Assembly (NCBI RefSeq): GCF_002362255.1
Contig: NZ_LPVV01000004.1
Location: forward strand, 186,001-250,000
DNA: 64,000 bases
From: Microbacterium sp. SZ1
Lineage (GTDB): Bacteria > Actinomycetota > Actinomycetes > Actinomycetales > Microbacteriaceae
Direction of reading: 5' to 3'
Positions 7,891 through 18,537 of the stretch are shown piece after piece. Each line of letters begins with the position of its first letter. Position 1 is the first letter of the stretch. The notes beneath the pieces were generated by a model that saw nothing but the letters and a program-made list of their open reading frames with translations, ran no database searches and was not told where the DNA came from. The translations under genes were made by a program, and so were the position numbers.

Positions 7891-10455
7891 TTGGCCTCAC
7901 TGCTGTACCGCCTGGGTTCGCTCGCTGCTCGTCGCGCCTGGGCGGTGATCGTCACCTGGGTCGTGCTCCTCGGCATCGGCGTCGGCGCGTTCCTCGGCCT
8001 CGGCGGCACGCTGAGCAACAGCTTCGACATCCCCGGCACCGCGTCCGGGGCCGTTACCGACCAGCTCGCGAAGAAGCTTCCCGACACCGCGGGAGGCACC
8101 GGCACCGTCGTGTATCGCACGACCGACGGCTCAGCGTTCACCGACGAGCAGAAGAAGGAGATCTCCGACCTGGCGACGGGCGCGGAGGATCTCGACGGGG
8201 TCGCCTCTGTCATCGACCCGTTCGCGACGCAGGCGGAGCTGGCCGACCAGGCCGCTCAGCTCGCCGACGGAGAGAAGCAGATCGCCGACGGGCGGGCGCA
8301 GCTCGAGGCCGGTCAGGCACAGCTCGACGACGGCCGCGCGCAGCTGCAGTCCGGACTCGACCAGCTCACCGCCGCCCGCGCGCAGGCCGAGGCCGCCGGG
8401 GCGCCGTCGGCGCAGCTCGCCACACTCGACGCGCAGCTCGCCGGGCTGAACGCTCAGCTCGCCCAGCTCGACGCGCAGCAGAAGACGCTCGACGAGTCGC
8501 GCACCGAGCTGGAGGACAACGAGGAGCAGGTCGAGCTCGGCTCCACGCTCCTCGACCTCGCGAACGGGATCGGCGTCGTCTCGGAGGACGGATCGACCGC
8601 CATCGTCAACGTGTCGTTCGAGGACCCCCGCCTCGAGCTGTCCGAAGAGATCAAGCAGGGGACGATCGCGCACTTCGCCGACTCGCCCGTCGACGGCGTC
8701 GAGGTCGACTTCGGCACCGACATCGCGCAGGGCGTGCCCGAGATCTTCGGCGTGGGCGAGGCGATCGGCCTGGCCATCGCCGCCGTCGTGCTGATCGTGA
8801 TGCTGGGCTCACTGCTCGCGGCATCCTTCCCCATCATCACCGCGGTCGTCGGCGTGGGCGTCGGCGTGACGGCATCCCTCGCGTTCTCCGGAGTGGTCGA
8901 CATGGCGTCGGTGACTCCGGTGCTCGGCGTCATGCTCGGACTCGCCGTCGGCATCGACTACTCGCTCTTCATCGTCAACAGGCACCGCAAGCAGCTGCTC
9001 GCCGGATCGCCGGTGCAGGAGTCGATCGGCCTCGCGACCGGCACCTCGGGAACCGCCGTCGTGTTCGCCGGCTCCACCGTGATCGTCGCGCTGCTCGCGC
9101 TCAACATCACCGGCGTGCCGTTCCTCGGCCTCATGGGCACGGTCGGCGCCGCCTGCGTCGCGGTCGCCGTGCTCGTCGCGATCACGCTGACGCCGGCGCT
9201 GCTCGGACTGGCGGGGATGCGTCTGCTCGGCCGCAAGGCCCGGGCCGCCGTCGGGCAGCCGCACGCCACAGGCAAGCCCGTGAAGCGCATGTCGACCCTG
9301 CGCGCGATCGTCACGGTGCTCGTCAGCGTCGTCGCGCTGCTGGTCGTCGCCATCCCCTCGATGTCGATGCGCCTCGGACTTCCCGACGGGTCGAGCGAAC
9401 CCACCGATTCGACCAGCTACCGCGCGTATCAGACCGTGGACGAGCAGTTCGGCGAGGGCGCGAACGGACCGCTGCTCGTCACGGCGTCGCTCGACGACGC
9501 GGTGAGCGACGACGATCTGCTCGCCACCCAGGTCGAGGTCGCGCAGAAGCTCGCCGATCAGGACGACGTGCTCGCGGTCGCACCGATCGCGGCATCCGAC
9601 GACAACACCCTGCTCGCGTTCCAGGTGCTGCCCGCCGAGGGTCCCAACAGCGCGTCCACCGAGAAGCTCGTGCAGGACATCCGATCGCTGCCGTCGAACG
9701 ACGGCATCACGCTCGGAGTGGCGGGCCAGGCGGCGATCAACATCGACATCTCGGAGTCGCTCGCCGGCGTGCTGCCGATCTACCTCGTCGTCGTGGTCGG
9801 GCTCTCTCTGCTCATCATGATCGTCGTGTTCCGGTCGCTGCTCGTGCCGCTCATCGCCACCGGCGGATTCGTGCTGTCGCTCTTCGCGACCTACGGTCTG
9901 ACCGTCGCGGTGTTCCAGTTCGGCTGGGGTGCGGAGCTCATCGGGCTGCACAGCACGGGGCCGATCCTCAGCTTCCTGCCGGTCATCCTCGTCGGCATCC
10001 TGTTCGGACTCGCGATGGACTACCAGCTGTTCCTCGCCTCAGGGATGCGCGAGGCGTACGTGCACGGAGCGAGCGCGCGGGATGCCGTCGCCCAGGGCTT
10101 CCGCGCCGGCCGCTCGGTCGTCATCGCGGCGGCGCTCATCATGGTGTCGGTGTTCGGCGGGTTCATCTTCTCGGAGTCGACCATCATCCGCTCGATCGGG
10201 TTCGGCCTCGCGTTCGGCGTGCTGCTCGACGCGTTCGTCGTGCGGATGCTGCTCATGCCGGCGCTCATGCACCTGCTCGGACGCTCGGCCTGGTGGCTGC
10301 CACGCTGGCTCGACCGCATCGTGCCGAACGTCGACATGGAGGGAGCGGCGCTCGAGCGCGACCACCCCTCGGTGCACACCGACACGGTGACCGTGGCCGA
10401 CCCGGAGAGTGCTCCGGCACCCCGGACGCGGCGGGCTCGGCGCGAGCGGGGCTGA
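7891..10455 (+). CDS. MMPL/RND-type membrane transporter
   Basis: An 854-residue exporter of the MMPL family, driven by the proton gradient. TM1 is at residues about 15-38. The first outer loop is large and holds a heptad-rich coiled coil (about 112-215) built from QLADGEKQ, QIADGRAQ, QLEAGQAQ and QLDDGRAQ units. TM2-6 follow with GLAVGIDYSLF, then TM7 and TM8-12 with GLAMDYQLF. The two Asp-Tyr pairs are the proton-relay residues known from MmpL3. The start is TTG with GAAGGAGAT 4-5 nt upstream. Substrates are likely lipids or lipophilic toxic compounds. Confidence 0.92.
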   Translation: MASLLYRLGSLAARRAWAVIVTWVVLLGIGVGAFLGLGGTLSNSFDIPGTASGAVTDQLAKKLPDTAGGTGTVVYRTTDGSAFTDEQKKEISDLATGAEDLDGVASVIDPFATQAELADQAAQLADGEKQIADGRAQLEAGQAQLDDGRAQLQSGLDQLTAARAQAEAAGAPSAQLATLDAQLAGLNAQLAQLDAQQKTLDESRTELEDNEEQVELGSTLLDLANGIGVVSEDGSTAIVNVSFEDPRLELSEEIKQGTIAHFADSPVDGVEVDFGTDIAQGVPEIFGVGEAIGLAIAAVVLIVMLGSLLAASFPIITAVVGVGVGVTASLAFSGVVDMASVTPVLGVMLGLAVGIDYSLFIVNRHRKQLLAGSPVQESIGLATGTSGTAVVFAGSTVIVALLALNITGVPFLGLMGTVGAACVAVAVLVAITLTPALLGLAGMRLLGRKARAAVGQPHATGKPVKRMSTLRAIVTVLVSVVALLVVAIPSMSMRLGLPDGSSEPTDSTSYRAYQTVDEQFGEGANGPLLVTASLDDAVSDDDLLATQVEVAQKLADQDDVLAVAPIAASDDNTLLAFQVLPAEGPNSASTEKLVQDIRSLPSNDGITLGVAGQAAINIDISESLAGVLPIYLVVVVGLSLLIMIVVFRSLLVPLIATGGFVLSLFATYGLTVAVFQFGWGAELIGLHSTGPILSFLPVILVGILFGLAMDYQLFLASGMREAYVHGASARDAVAQGFRAGRSVVIAAALIMVSVFGGFIFSESTIIRSIGFGLAFGVLLDAFVVRMLLMPALMHLLGRSAWWLPRWLDRIVPNVDMEGAALERDHPSVHTDTVTVADPESAPAPRTRRARRERG

Positions 10456-10485
10456 CGACCGGCATCCGCCCTTTCGCAGGTCGGG

Positions 10486-10551
10486 AACCCGCCTGCATGC
10501 CGAACCGTCCGATTTCGGCATGCAGGCGGGTTTCGGGCATGCAGGCGGGTT
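10486..10551. repeat. Palindromic repeat family 2 (GCCTGCATGCC) with an extra half copy
   Basis: Perfect 19-base arms (10486-10504 and 10514-10532) around a 9-base loop, followed at 10532-10551 by a third, direct half copy (TTCGGGCATGCAGGCGGGTT). It lies 30 nt after the MMPL stop and could terminate it. The inner GCATGC makes each arm partly self-complementary. Confidence 0.8.
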
Positions 10552-10684
10552 CGGTGTGGCCGTCTGGTTGACGGAATCCCGGATGGCGGGATGCCGGTGG
10601 TCGGCCAGCCGACCGGGGAAGGGCCAGCCATGCGGGTGGTGGGAGCGGACGCCGGACGGTAGCCTCGGCGTGCGAGGAGGCGCC

Positions 10685-11008
10685 ATGACGACCCAGCCCA
10701 CCCCCATCGGAGCGGACGAGAACATCAAGGGCTACCTGATCGGCTCGCCGGTGAGCCTGATCCGGGAGTTCACGGCGGCGCCGGGATCGGGGCCGCGGCT
10801 GCACCGGCATCCGTACGTCGAGACGTTCCTCGTGCACTCGGGGCGGGCGCTGTTCACGCTCGGCGACGACCAGGTCGTCGTCGAGGGCGGACACGTCATC
10901 ACGGCGCCCGCGCTCGTCGCGCACCGGTTCGAGGTGCTCGACGGCGGCACGTACAACGCGACGCACATCCACGCCAGCGACCGGTTCGTGACGGAGTGGC
11001 TGGTCTAG
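10685..11008 (+). CDS. Cupin-domain protein
   Basis: A 107-residue single cupin barrel. Cupin motif 1 is HRHPYVETFLVHSGRALF (about residues 39-56) with His and Glu metal ligands, and motif 2 follows in the region GGHVITAPALVAHRFE. Such proteins are small metal enzymes or sugar/ligand-binding proteins; nothing here fixes the substrate. The ATG at 10685 is chosen over upstream in-frame starts because GAGGAGG precedes it by 6 nt. It seems to be a single-gene unit. Confidence 0.85.
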   Translation: MTTQPTPIGADENIKGYLIGSPVSLIREFTAAPGSGPRLHRHPYVETFLVHSGRALFTLGDDQVVVEGGHVITAPALVAHRFEVLDGGTYNATHIHASDRFVTEWLV

Positions 11009-11153
11009 ATCTCGTCGGGCACGGAGGTCTGGCGCATTCTCGGATGACGGGACGGCTGCCGCGGCGCCGCCGGCCATCCGGGGATCATCAGCCGGATGTA
11101 CCGTGCCGCAGGTGTCGGATGCCGTCGGGGATGCCGGTGTCGGTAGGGCGGCG

Positions 11154-11159
11154 TAGGGT
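11154..11159 (+). promoter_or_regulatory. -10-like TAGGGT six bases before the DksA-type gene
   Basis: TAGGGT ends 6 nt before the ATG at 11166. If it is the -10 element, transcription would start at or next to the A of ATG, giving a leaderless mRNA. The same spacing recurs at several other genes in this window. Confidence 0.4.
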
Positions 11160-11165
11160 GTGCGG

Positions 11166-11516
11166 ATGGCATCGGACCCGCGTGACCTGCTCGAACGGCT
11201 GCGCGCGGACGCGCTCTCGCGGGTCGAGTCGACGAGGGCGACGCTGGATCAGCTCACGCACGACCGCGAAGGATCGAACGACGATGACGAGCACGACCCC
11301 GAAGGGGTGACGCTCTCGTCGGAGTGGTCGCGACTGACCGGGCTGGCCGAGGCGGCGGCATCCGAGCTCCGGCAGGTGGACGAGGCGATGGAGCGGCTGG
11401 ATGCCGGAACGTACGGCGTCTGCGCACGCTGCGGCCGGCCGATCCCGGCGGCGCGCCTGGAGGTGCGACCGTTCGCCACGCACTGCGTCGCCTGTGCGGA
11501 GAAGCTCGGGCTGTGA
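11166..11516 (+). CDS. TraR/DksA-type C4 zinc-finger protein
   Basis: A 116-residue protein: an N-terminal coiled-coil-like helical half (residues 1-75) and a C-terminal four-cysteine zinc finger, CARC-x17-CVAC (about 88-112), as in DksA/TraR proteins. DksA proteins reach into the RNA polymerase secondary channel; actinobacterial short forms are mostly uncharacterised. The acidic stretch NDDDEHDPEG lies at the turn of the hairpin, where DksA carries its functional acidic tip. The ATG at 11166 is taken; GTG at 11160 is possible. Confidence 0.85.
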   Translation: MASDPRDLLERLRADALSRVESTRATLDQLTHDREGSNDDDEHDPEGVTLSSEWSRLTGLAEAAASELRQVDEAMERLDAGTYGVCARCGRPIPAARLEVRPFATHCVACAEKLGL

Positions 11517-11535
11517 GGCGCCCTGCGGAACCGGA

Positions 11536-11601
11536 ACCGCGTTTCGTCTCGCTCCGCTCGCTCAACGACCCGAAGCGTCGCTCCGCTCGCTCAACGACTG
11601 G
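11536..11601. repeat. Repeat family 3 (GTTTCGTCTCGCTCCGCTCG), one full and one partial unit
   Basis: A full unit at 11536-11570 and a shorter unit at 11575-11601 sharing GCTCCGCTCGCTCAACGAC. The stop codon of the dehydrogenase gene on the other strand (TGA at 11593-11591) is formed by the second unit. Other copies of the family are at 53482-53617 and at the right edge from 63988. It separates two convergent genes. Confidence 0.8.
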
Positions 11602-12676
11602 AGGCCACGGCCTCCGCGATCGCCGTGCCGAGGTCGACCGTCGTGGCGGTGCCGCCGAGGTCGGGAGTGAAGGGCGCGGCATCCGCTCCACGGGCGAGCA
11701 CCTGCTCGATGCCGGCGAGCACGGCGGCGCCGGCATCCGCGTGGCCGAGGTGCTCGAGCATCATGGCGCCGCACCAGATCTGGCCGATCGGGTTGGCGAC
11801 GCCCCGCCCGGCGATGTCGGGCGCCGATCCGTGCACCGGCTCGAACAGGCTCGGGAACACGCCCTCGGGGTTGATGTTCGCGCTCGGCGCGATGCCGATC
11901 GTGCCGGTGCAGGCGGGGCCGAGGTCGGACAGGATGTCGCCGAACAGGTTGCTCGCCACGACCACGTCGAACCAGTCGGGGTGCAGCACGAAGTTCGCGG
12001 TGAGGATGTCGATGTGGAACTGGTCGCGCGTCACGTCGGGGTAGTCCAGCCCGACCGCCGCGACACGTTCGTCCCAGTAGGGCATCGAGATCGAGATGCC
12101 GTTGCTCTTCGTCGCCGAGGTGAGGTGCCCGCTGCGACGCGCCGCCAGATCATAGGCGTAGCGCAGCACCCGGTCGACGCCGGTGCGGGTCATGACGGTC
12201 TCCTGCAGCACGAACTCGCGCTCGGTGCCCTCGAACATGCGGCCGCCGATCGACGAGTACTCGCCCTCGGTGTTCTCGCGCACCACGTAGAAGTCGATGT
12301 CGCCCGGCTCGCGTCCTGCGAGGGGCGAGACGACGCCGGGCATCAAACGGCACGGCCGCAGATTGACGTACTGGTCGAACGCACGCCGGAACTGGATGAG
12401 GCTCCCCCACAGGCTCACATGATCGGGAACGACCTCGGGCCAGCCGACGGCGCCGAAGTAGATGGCGTCGAATCCGCGGAGGGTCTCGAACCAGTCGTCG
12501 GGCAGCATCGTGCCGTGCTGCTGCCAGTACGCGGCGCTCGCGAAGTCGAACTCCTCGAACTCCAGGGCGATGTCGAACCGGGATGCCGCGGCGCGCAGAA
12601 CGCGCAGCCCTTCTGGCATCACCTCGGTGCCGATGCCGTCTCCGGCGATCACTGCGATGCGGTGGATGGTGGTCAT
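11591..12676 (-). CDS. Tartrate/D-malate-type decarboxylating dehydrogenase (isocitrate/isopropylmalate dehydrogenase fold)
   Basis: A 361-residue beta-decarboxylating dehydrogenase. Family marks: AVIAGDGIGTEVMPEGLRV at the N-terminus, the arginine-rich substrate segment RRAFDQYVNLRPCR, VVRENTEGEYS, TSATKSNGI (catalytic Lys), FDVVVASNLFGDILSDLG (metal Asps) and EPVHGSAPDIAG. The NLRPCR/NTEGEYS pattern fits tartrate dehydrogenase/D-malate dehydrogenase rather than LeuB, and there is no leuCD nearby. These enzymes oxidise and decarboxylate 2-hydroxy acids with NAD+. It is the last gene of the peptide-importer operon, 10 nt after it, so its substrate may come from the imported compound. Confidence 0.85.
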   Translation of the reverse strand: MTTIHRIAVIAGDGIGTEVMPEGLRVLRAAASRFDIALEFEEFDFASAAYWQQHGTMLPDDWFETLRGFDAIYFGAVGWPEVVPDHVSLWGSLIQFRRAFDQYVNLRPCRLMPGVVSPLAGREPGDIDFYVVRENTEGEYSSIGGRMFEGTEREFVLQETVMTRTGVDRVLRYAYDLAARRSGHLTSATKSNGISISMPYWDERVAAVGLDYPDVTRDQFHIDILTANFVLHPDWFDVVVASNLFGDILSDLGPACTGTIGIAPSANINPEGVFPSLFEPVHGSAPDIAGRGVANPIGQIWCGAMMLEHLGHADAGAAVLAGIEQVLARGADAAPFTPDLGGTATTVDLGTAIAEAVASSR

Positions 12677-12686
12677 GAAAGTCCTC

Positions 12687-13708
12687 TCAGTGTCCGGGTC
12701 GGAGCACGTCGCGCTCGGCGGGGTGATGGCACGCGACGCGGTGCGTGCCGCCGTGGTCGGCGAGCTCGGGCACGACCTCGGCGCAGATCTCGCTGGCCTT
12801 CCAGCAGCGGGTGCGGAACCGGCATCCGCTCGGCGGTGCCACCGGGCTCGGCACGTCTCCCGTGAGCACGATGCGCTCGCGGGCCCGCTCGGCCCGGGGG
12901 TCGGGAACGGGGATCGCCGACAGCAGCGCCTGCGTGTACGGGTGCAGCGGACGCTCGTAGAGCTCGTCGACCGGGGCCTCCTCGACGAGCTTGCCGAGGT
13001 ACATGACTCCCACGCGATCGCTGAGATGGCGCACGACCGACAGGTCGTGGGCGATGAACAGGTAGGTGAGGCCCAGGTCGCGCTGCAGGTCGTCGAGCAG
13101 GTTGAGCACGCCGGCCTGCACGCTGACATCGAGCGCGCTGACCGGCTCGTCGAGCACGATCACCTCCGGCTCGACGGCGAGCGCCCTGGCGATGCCGATG
13201 CGCTGCCGCTGGCCGCCGGAGAACTCGTGCGGGAAGCGGTCGGCGTGGGCGGGGTTCAGCCCGACCTGCGCGAGAAGCTCCTCGACGCGGCGATCACGGT
13301 CGCCGCGGTGCAGCCCGTGGATGATGAGCGGCTCGGCGAGCGTCGCCCGCACCGACTTTCGCGGGTTGAGCGAGGCGTACGGATCCTGGAACACGAACTG
13401 CACCCGCCGTCGCAGCAGGCGCAGACTCTCCCCCGACACGGCGGTGATGTCGTCGTCGCCGAGCCGGATGGAACCGGCGTCGCTGGGCTGCAGGCGGGCG
13501 ACGCTGCGTCCGAGCGACGACTTGCCGCACCCCGACTCGCCCACGAGCCCGAAGGTCTGTCCGCCCTCGATCGACAGGCTCACATCCGACACCGCCTGCA
13601 CGACGTCGCGGCCCCGGCCGAACAGGCCGCCGCCGACGCGGTACTCCTTGACGAGTCCGTCGACCGTGAGACCGGTGCTGCCGGTACGTTCCCCCACCTG
13701 CGATGCGC

Positions 13709-13712
<4 letters not shown>
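12687..13712 (-). CDS. Oligopeptide-type ABC transporter ATPase (DppF/OppF-like)
   Basis: A 341-residue ATPase with the C-terminal extension typical of peptide importers. Walker A is GESGCGKSS, the Q-loop is FVFQDP, the signature is [15 protein letters not shown], Walker B is [12 protein letters not shown], and the switch His is in IAHDLS. A cysteine cluster near the C-terminus (GCRFRTRC...C...C) matches the Fe-S-like motif of Opp/Dpp ATPases. Its ATG overlaps the stop of the upstream ATPase gene (ATGA). It works with the partner ATPase to power import. Confidence 0.93.
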
Positions 13713-14730
<1,018 letters not shown>

Positions 14731-14734
<4 letters not shown>

Positions 14735-15633
14735 AGGTTCTTCCCCTGCGGGTCGAGGGCGTCGCGGAGACCGTCTCCGATGAAATTGACGCAGAGCACG
14801 GTGACGAGGATGAACAGGCCGGGGAAGTACAGCAGGTACACCTGCGGGGTGCCGACGTACCCGGCGGCCTGGCTGAGCATCGATCCCCAGCTCGTCTGCG
14901 GCGGCTGCACGCCGAACCCGAGGAAGCTGAGGGTCGACTCGGCGATGATCGACGACGCGACGGCGAGGCTCATCGCGACCGCGATCACTCCGGCGAGGTT
15001 CGGCAGCAGGTGCGACACGACGATGCGGAACCCGGATGCTCCGATGCCGCGCGCCGCGTCGATGAAGTCCTTCTCGCGCAGCGACAGCACCTGCGCCCGC
15101 ACGACCCGGGCGATGTAGGTCCAGCCCAGCGCGGTGAGTGCGAAGACGATCGTCGTGGGCGACGAGCCGAGCCCCTGCAGGATGACGGCGAGCAGCGCGA
15201 TCGCCGGCACGATGAGGAACAGGTCGGTGATGCGCATGATGAGCTCGCCGATCCACCCGCCGAGGTAGCCGGCGATCGCGCCCAGCGCTGTGCCGACAAC
15301 CGTGGCGAGGAGGGCGACGGCGAGACCGATCGCGAGGGAGATCTGCCCGGCGAACAGGATCTCGCTGAGGTAGTCGCGGCCCAGTTCGTCTGTGCCGAGC
15401 CAGTGCGCGCCCGAGGGCGGGGTCGGGCCGGTCAGCAGGTCCTGCTGTCCCTGCGGGTACGGCGCGATCCACGACGCGCCGAAGCAGACCACGAGCAGGA
15501 TGACCAGGACGACGAGACTCACGACCCCGAGCCGATGCCGCAGGAAACCCTTCAGCAGCTGCCGGGTCGGCGCCTTCTGCGGATCCTGCTCGGCCAGCAG
15601 CTCCTCCCGGCCGGCGATGCCTGCACCGCTCAT
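14731..15633 (-). CDS. Oligopeptide-type ABC permease (DppC/OppC-like)
   Basis: A 300-residue inner-membrane permease. The N-terminal region (LLKGFLRHRLGVVSL, then TM1) and the WLGTDELGRDYLSEI motif are typical of the DppC branch. The coupling-helix region reads REKDFIDAARGIGASGFRI (EAA loop). Six membrane spans are expected. It pairs with the DppB-like permease encoded just upstream and overlaps it by 4 nt. Confidence 0.92.
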
Positions 15634-16595
15634 GACAGCCTCACTCTCGGGTCGAGCACCGCGTAGGCGGTGTCGGCGATCAGGTTGCAGACGACGACCG
15701 CGACGGCGACCACGATCATCCACGGCAGGAGCACGTAGACGTCGCCCGCGACGAGCGACTGCAGGAACAGTCGACCCATGCCGGGGATCGCGAAGATCTG
15801 CTCGGTCACGACGAGTCCGCCGATGAGGATCGCCGCATCGAGTGCCACGACCGTCACGAAGGGGGCGAGGGAGTTGCGCACCGCGTGCCGCCAGATGACC
15901 TGGCGGCGGGGCACGCCCTTCGCCCGCGCGGTGCGGACGTAGTCGCTGGACAGCGCGTCGAGCATGGCCGCGCGCCCGAACCTGCTCCACGACGCGACGA
16001 GCGCGATCATCAGCGCGGCCACCGGGAGGACGAGGTGACGGAGGTAGTCGAGCGGATCGCTCTGCCCCGGCGAGTTCAGCCCGATGAAGAACAGCGGCGG
16101 CTCGCTGAGACCGAACTGCTCCTTGGGCCACACCGCGAAGGTCTGGATGAGGATGAGGCCGAACCAGAACGCGGGCATGGCGATGCCGATGTACGAGGCG
16201 CCCGTCAGCAGGTTGTCGCCCAGCGAGTACTGCCGGACGGCCGAGTACACGCTCACCGCGCCGGCGATGAGCACGGCGATCACGAGTCCCCAGAACGCGA
16301 GCTGCAGCGTCGGCCACAGCGCTTCACCGATGAGCGGCAGCACCGGGGTGCCGGTGCGGGTGCTGAGCCCCCAGTCGCCGACGACCATCGATCGCAGCCA
16401 CAGGAAGTACTGCTCGGGGATGCTGCGGTCGAGGCCGAGGCGCTCGATCTCACGGGCGATCACCGCCGGGTCGTGCGCCAGGCGGAGCTTCGCCAGCGGG
16501 TCGAACGTCGAGCGCACGGCCCAGAAGAGGATGAACGAGGCGACGACGATCACCGGGATCGAGTAGAGAACCCGTCGGGTAATGAATGTGAGCAC
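15630..16595 (-). CDS. Oligopeptide-type ABC permease (DppB/OppB-like)
   Basis: A 321-residue permease: ITRRVLYSIPVIVVASFILF as TM1, a periplasmic domain with the LGLDRSIPEQY segment, and the EAA loop SDYVRTARAKGVPRRQVIWR. DppB/OppB proteins usually read LGLDxPxxxQY here. It forms the channel with the DppC-like subunit. Spacing to the binding-protein gene is 40 nt. Confidence 0.92.
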   Translation of the reverse strand: MLTFITRRVLYSIPVIVVASFILFWAVRSTFDPLAKLRLAHDPAVIAREIERLGLDRSIPEQYFLWLRSMVVGDWGLSTRTGTPVLPLIGEALWPTLQLAFWGLVIAVLIAGAVSVYSAVRQYSLGDNLLTGASYIGIAMPAFWFGLILIQTFAVWPKEQFGLSEPPLFFIGLNSPGQSDPLDYLRHLVLPVAALMIALVASWSRFGRAAMLDALSSDYVRTARAKGVPRRQVIWRHAVRNSLAPFVTVVALDAAILIGGLVVTEQIFAIPGMGRLFLQSLVAGDVYVLLPWMIVVAVAVVVCNLIADTAYAVLDPRVRLS

Positions 16596-16635
16596 GTCGT
16601 CGCCTCGTTCCTGTCCTGCTGTGCGGGAGCGCGCC

Positions 16636-18336
16636 TCAGCCGGCCAGGCCCCATTCGGCGAGGTTCCAGAACGGACCCTCGATCGGGTTGATCTGCAGCG
16701 GACCGCCGACCTTCTCGCTCCACAGGAGCACGTTCGGCACGACGTCGAGCGGCAGCGAGGGCACGTTCTCGGCGATCAGAGCGTCGGCTTCCTGCGAGGC
16801 CGCGATCCGCGCATCCTGGTCCACCTCGGTGTCGACCTGCGCGAGCAGGTCATCGAGGCCGTCGATGTTCGCGCGGTAGAAGTTGATGCCCGAGAAGCCG
16901 TTCGCGTCGCTGGGGATGTTTACCGACGAGAAGGTCGACGACAGCGTGGGGTCGGGGAACGTGTCGACCAGCGCCCAGATGCCGGCCTGGAAGTCGCCCT
17001 CGGGCGCGATCGTGCCGAACAGGTCGGCGGGGGTGACCTGGTCGATGGTCATCTCGAATCCGGCATCCGCCAGCTGCGACTGCAGCACCTGCACCGTGAG
17101 GTCGCGGCGCTTGTTGCCGGCGAGCGTCTTGATCGAGAACGTCGCGGTCTCGCCGCCCTTGGCCCAGACGCCGTCGCCGTTCTTCGACCAGCCGTCGCCC
17201 TGCATGAGCTCGTCGACCTTGTCGAGGTCGAGCGAGTACTGCGAGAAGTCGTCGGCAGCGAACGGCGCGACCATCGGGGAGTTGAAGCTCTGCTGCGCCT
17301 CGTCGATCCCGAGGCTGCCGAACAGTCGCTCGACGATCGCGTCGCGATCGATCGAGTACGCGAGAGCCTGACGCACGGCGACCGAGTCGAAGGGCGCGAC
17401 GGCGTTGTTCAGCCAGATCGCCTCGAGGTTGCCGCTGCGCGCATCGACCTGCGAGCGGATGCCGGGCAGCCCCGCCTCGATCTGGTTCAGCGCGTCGAGC
17501 TGCGGCGTCGGAGCGAGGACGCTGACCTGGCCGCTCTTGAGCGCCTGGAACGCCGCGGTCGTGTCGGGCAGGAACAGGAACGTGACCTTGTCGAGGTGCG
17601 GCTTCTCACCCCAGTAGTTATCGTTCGGGACGAGCGTGACCGAGGTGCCGCGCGTCCACTTCTCGATCTTCCACGGGCCGCCGCTGAAGTCGTAGCCGTC
17701 GGCCATGATCGCCGCGCGGTCCTGCCCCTCGAGCAGGTGGGAGGGCATCACGCCGTAGACGCTGAACAGAGTGCGCCACCCGGCGTAGGCGGAGTTCAGA
17801 GTCACCACCGCGGTCGCCGGGTCGGACGAGTCGACCGCGGTGATGCGGTCGTAGCCCGTCTTGTCGAAGATGTCGTCGCCGTCGCGGATCTGCAGCGCGG
17901 TATAGGCGAAGTCGGCGGAAGTGATCGGCTCTCCGTCCGACCACACGGCGTCGGGATTGATCGAGTAGGTGATGGTCTGGGTGCCGTCGTCGGCGACCAC
18001 GACCTCGGGCTCGCCCGTGACGAGGTCGGACGGGGTGGGCTGCCACTCGTCGTCGACGAGCCGGGTCTGGAACACGCTCGGCATCGTCGGGATCTGCATC
18101 ACGTACGTGCCCCAGATCGAGCCCCCGCAGGTCGCGATCCAGTCGGCGCAGTCGGGCTCCTGCTCGGCGCCGATGACGATCTCTCCCCCGTCGACGACGG
18201 CGACGTCGCTGGGCTCCGGCGTCGACGACGACGAGGTGCAGGCGGCCAGCGAGCCGACGAGGGCGGCGGCGGTCAGGGCCGCGATGACAGCGCGGCGTGA
18301 AGCGGGTACAGCGGTGCGGAGGCGTGATTGCGACAT
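16636..18336 (-). CDS. Peptide-type solute-binding lipoprotein (SBP_bac_5)
   Basis: A 566-residue extracellular binding lipoprotein. The signal peptide (residues 1-32) ends with lipobox SLAAC, so Cys33 is the lipidated residue; a Ser/Pro linker follows. The mature part matches SBP_bac_5 with VWSDGEPITSADFAYT and the ALAYSIDRDAI segment. These proteins bind peptides, nickel, opines or other amphoteric compounds. It is the first gene of the six-gene importer operon; a TetR-type operator lies about 106 bp upstream. Confidence 0.92.
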   Translation of the reverse strand: MSQSRLRTAVPASRRAVIAALTAAALVGSLAACTSSSSTPEPSDVAVVDGGEIVIGAEQEPDCADWIATCGGSIWGTYVMQIPTMPSVFQTRLVDDEWQPTPSDLVTGEPEVVVADDGTQTITYSINPDAVWSDGEPITSADFAYTALQIRDGDDIFDKTGYDRITAVDSSDPATAVVTLNSAYAGWRTLFSVYGVMPSHLLEGQDRAAIMADGYDFSGGPWKIEKWTRGTSVTLVPNDNYWGEKPHLDKVTFLFLPDTTAAFQALKSGQVSVLAPTPQLDALNQIEAGLPGIRSQVDARSGNLEAIWLNNAVAPFDSVAVRQALAYSIDRDAIVERLFGSLGIDEAQQSFNSPMVAPFAADDFSQYSLDLDKVDELMQGDGWSKNGDGVWAKGGETATFSIKTLAGNKRRDLTVQVLQSQLADAGFEMTIDQVTPADLFGTIAPEGDFQAGIWALVDTFPDPTLSSTFSSVNIPSDANGFSGINFYRANIDGLDDLLAQVDTEVDQDARIAASQEADALIAENVPSLPLDVVPNVLLWSEKVGGPLQINPIEGPFWNLAEWGLAG

Positions 18337-18441
18337 TGCCGGATCTCCAGTGATCGATACGAATCGGGCGGGTACGACCGTGCTGTGGTGCGGGTAGGTG
18401 GTCTGACTCTAGAACCGTCGACCCGAGATAGCAAGTGTTTT

Positions 18442-18460
18442 AGTCAATGTTCGTGACTAT
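18442..18460. promoter_or_regulatory. TetR-type operator, site A (importer operon)
   Basis: AGTCAATGTTCGTGACTAT, with outer inverted arms AGTCA and TGACT. It shares GTCAAT and TGACTAT, at identical spacing, with the sites at 20594-20612 and 23586-23604. On the minus strand it overlaps a -10-like GATAGT reading toward the binding-protein gene. Confidence 0.65.
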
Positions 18461-18537
18461 CGGACGGGCAGGCACCCTGTTCGAGGGTGGCGAGGGGCCC
18501 GAGAGGCGCCTCGGATCAGGCGTTCGGCGCGGCTACG

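Noticed and set aside
11591-12676. 3-isopropylmalate dehydrogenase LeuB
   Set aside because: No leuA, leuC or leuD nearby, the operon is catabolic, and the substrate-segment pattern fits the tartrate/D-malate dehydrogenase branch better.
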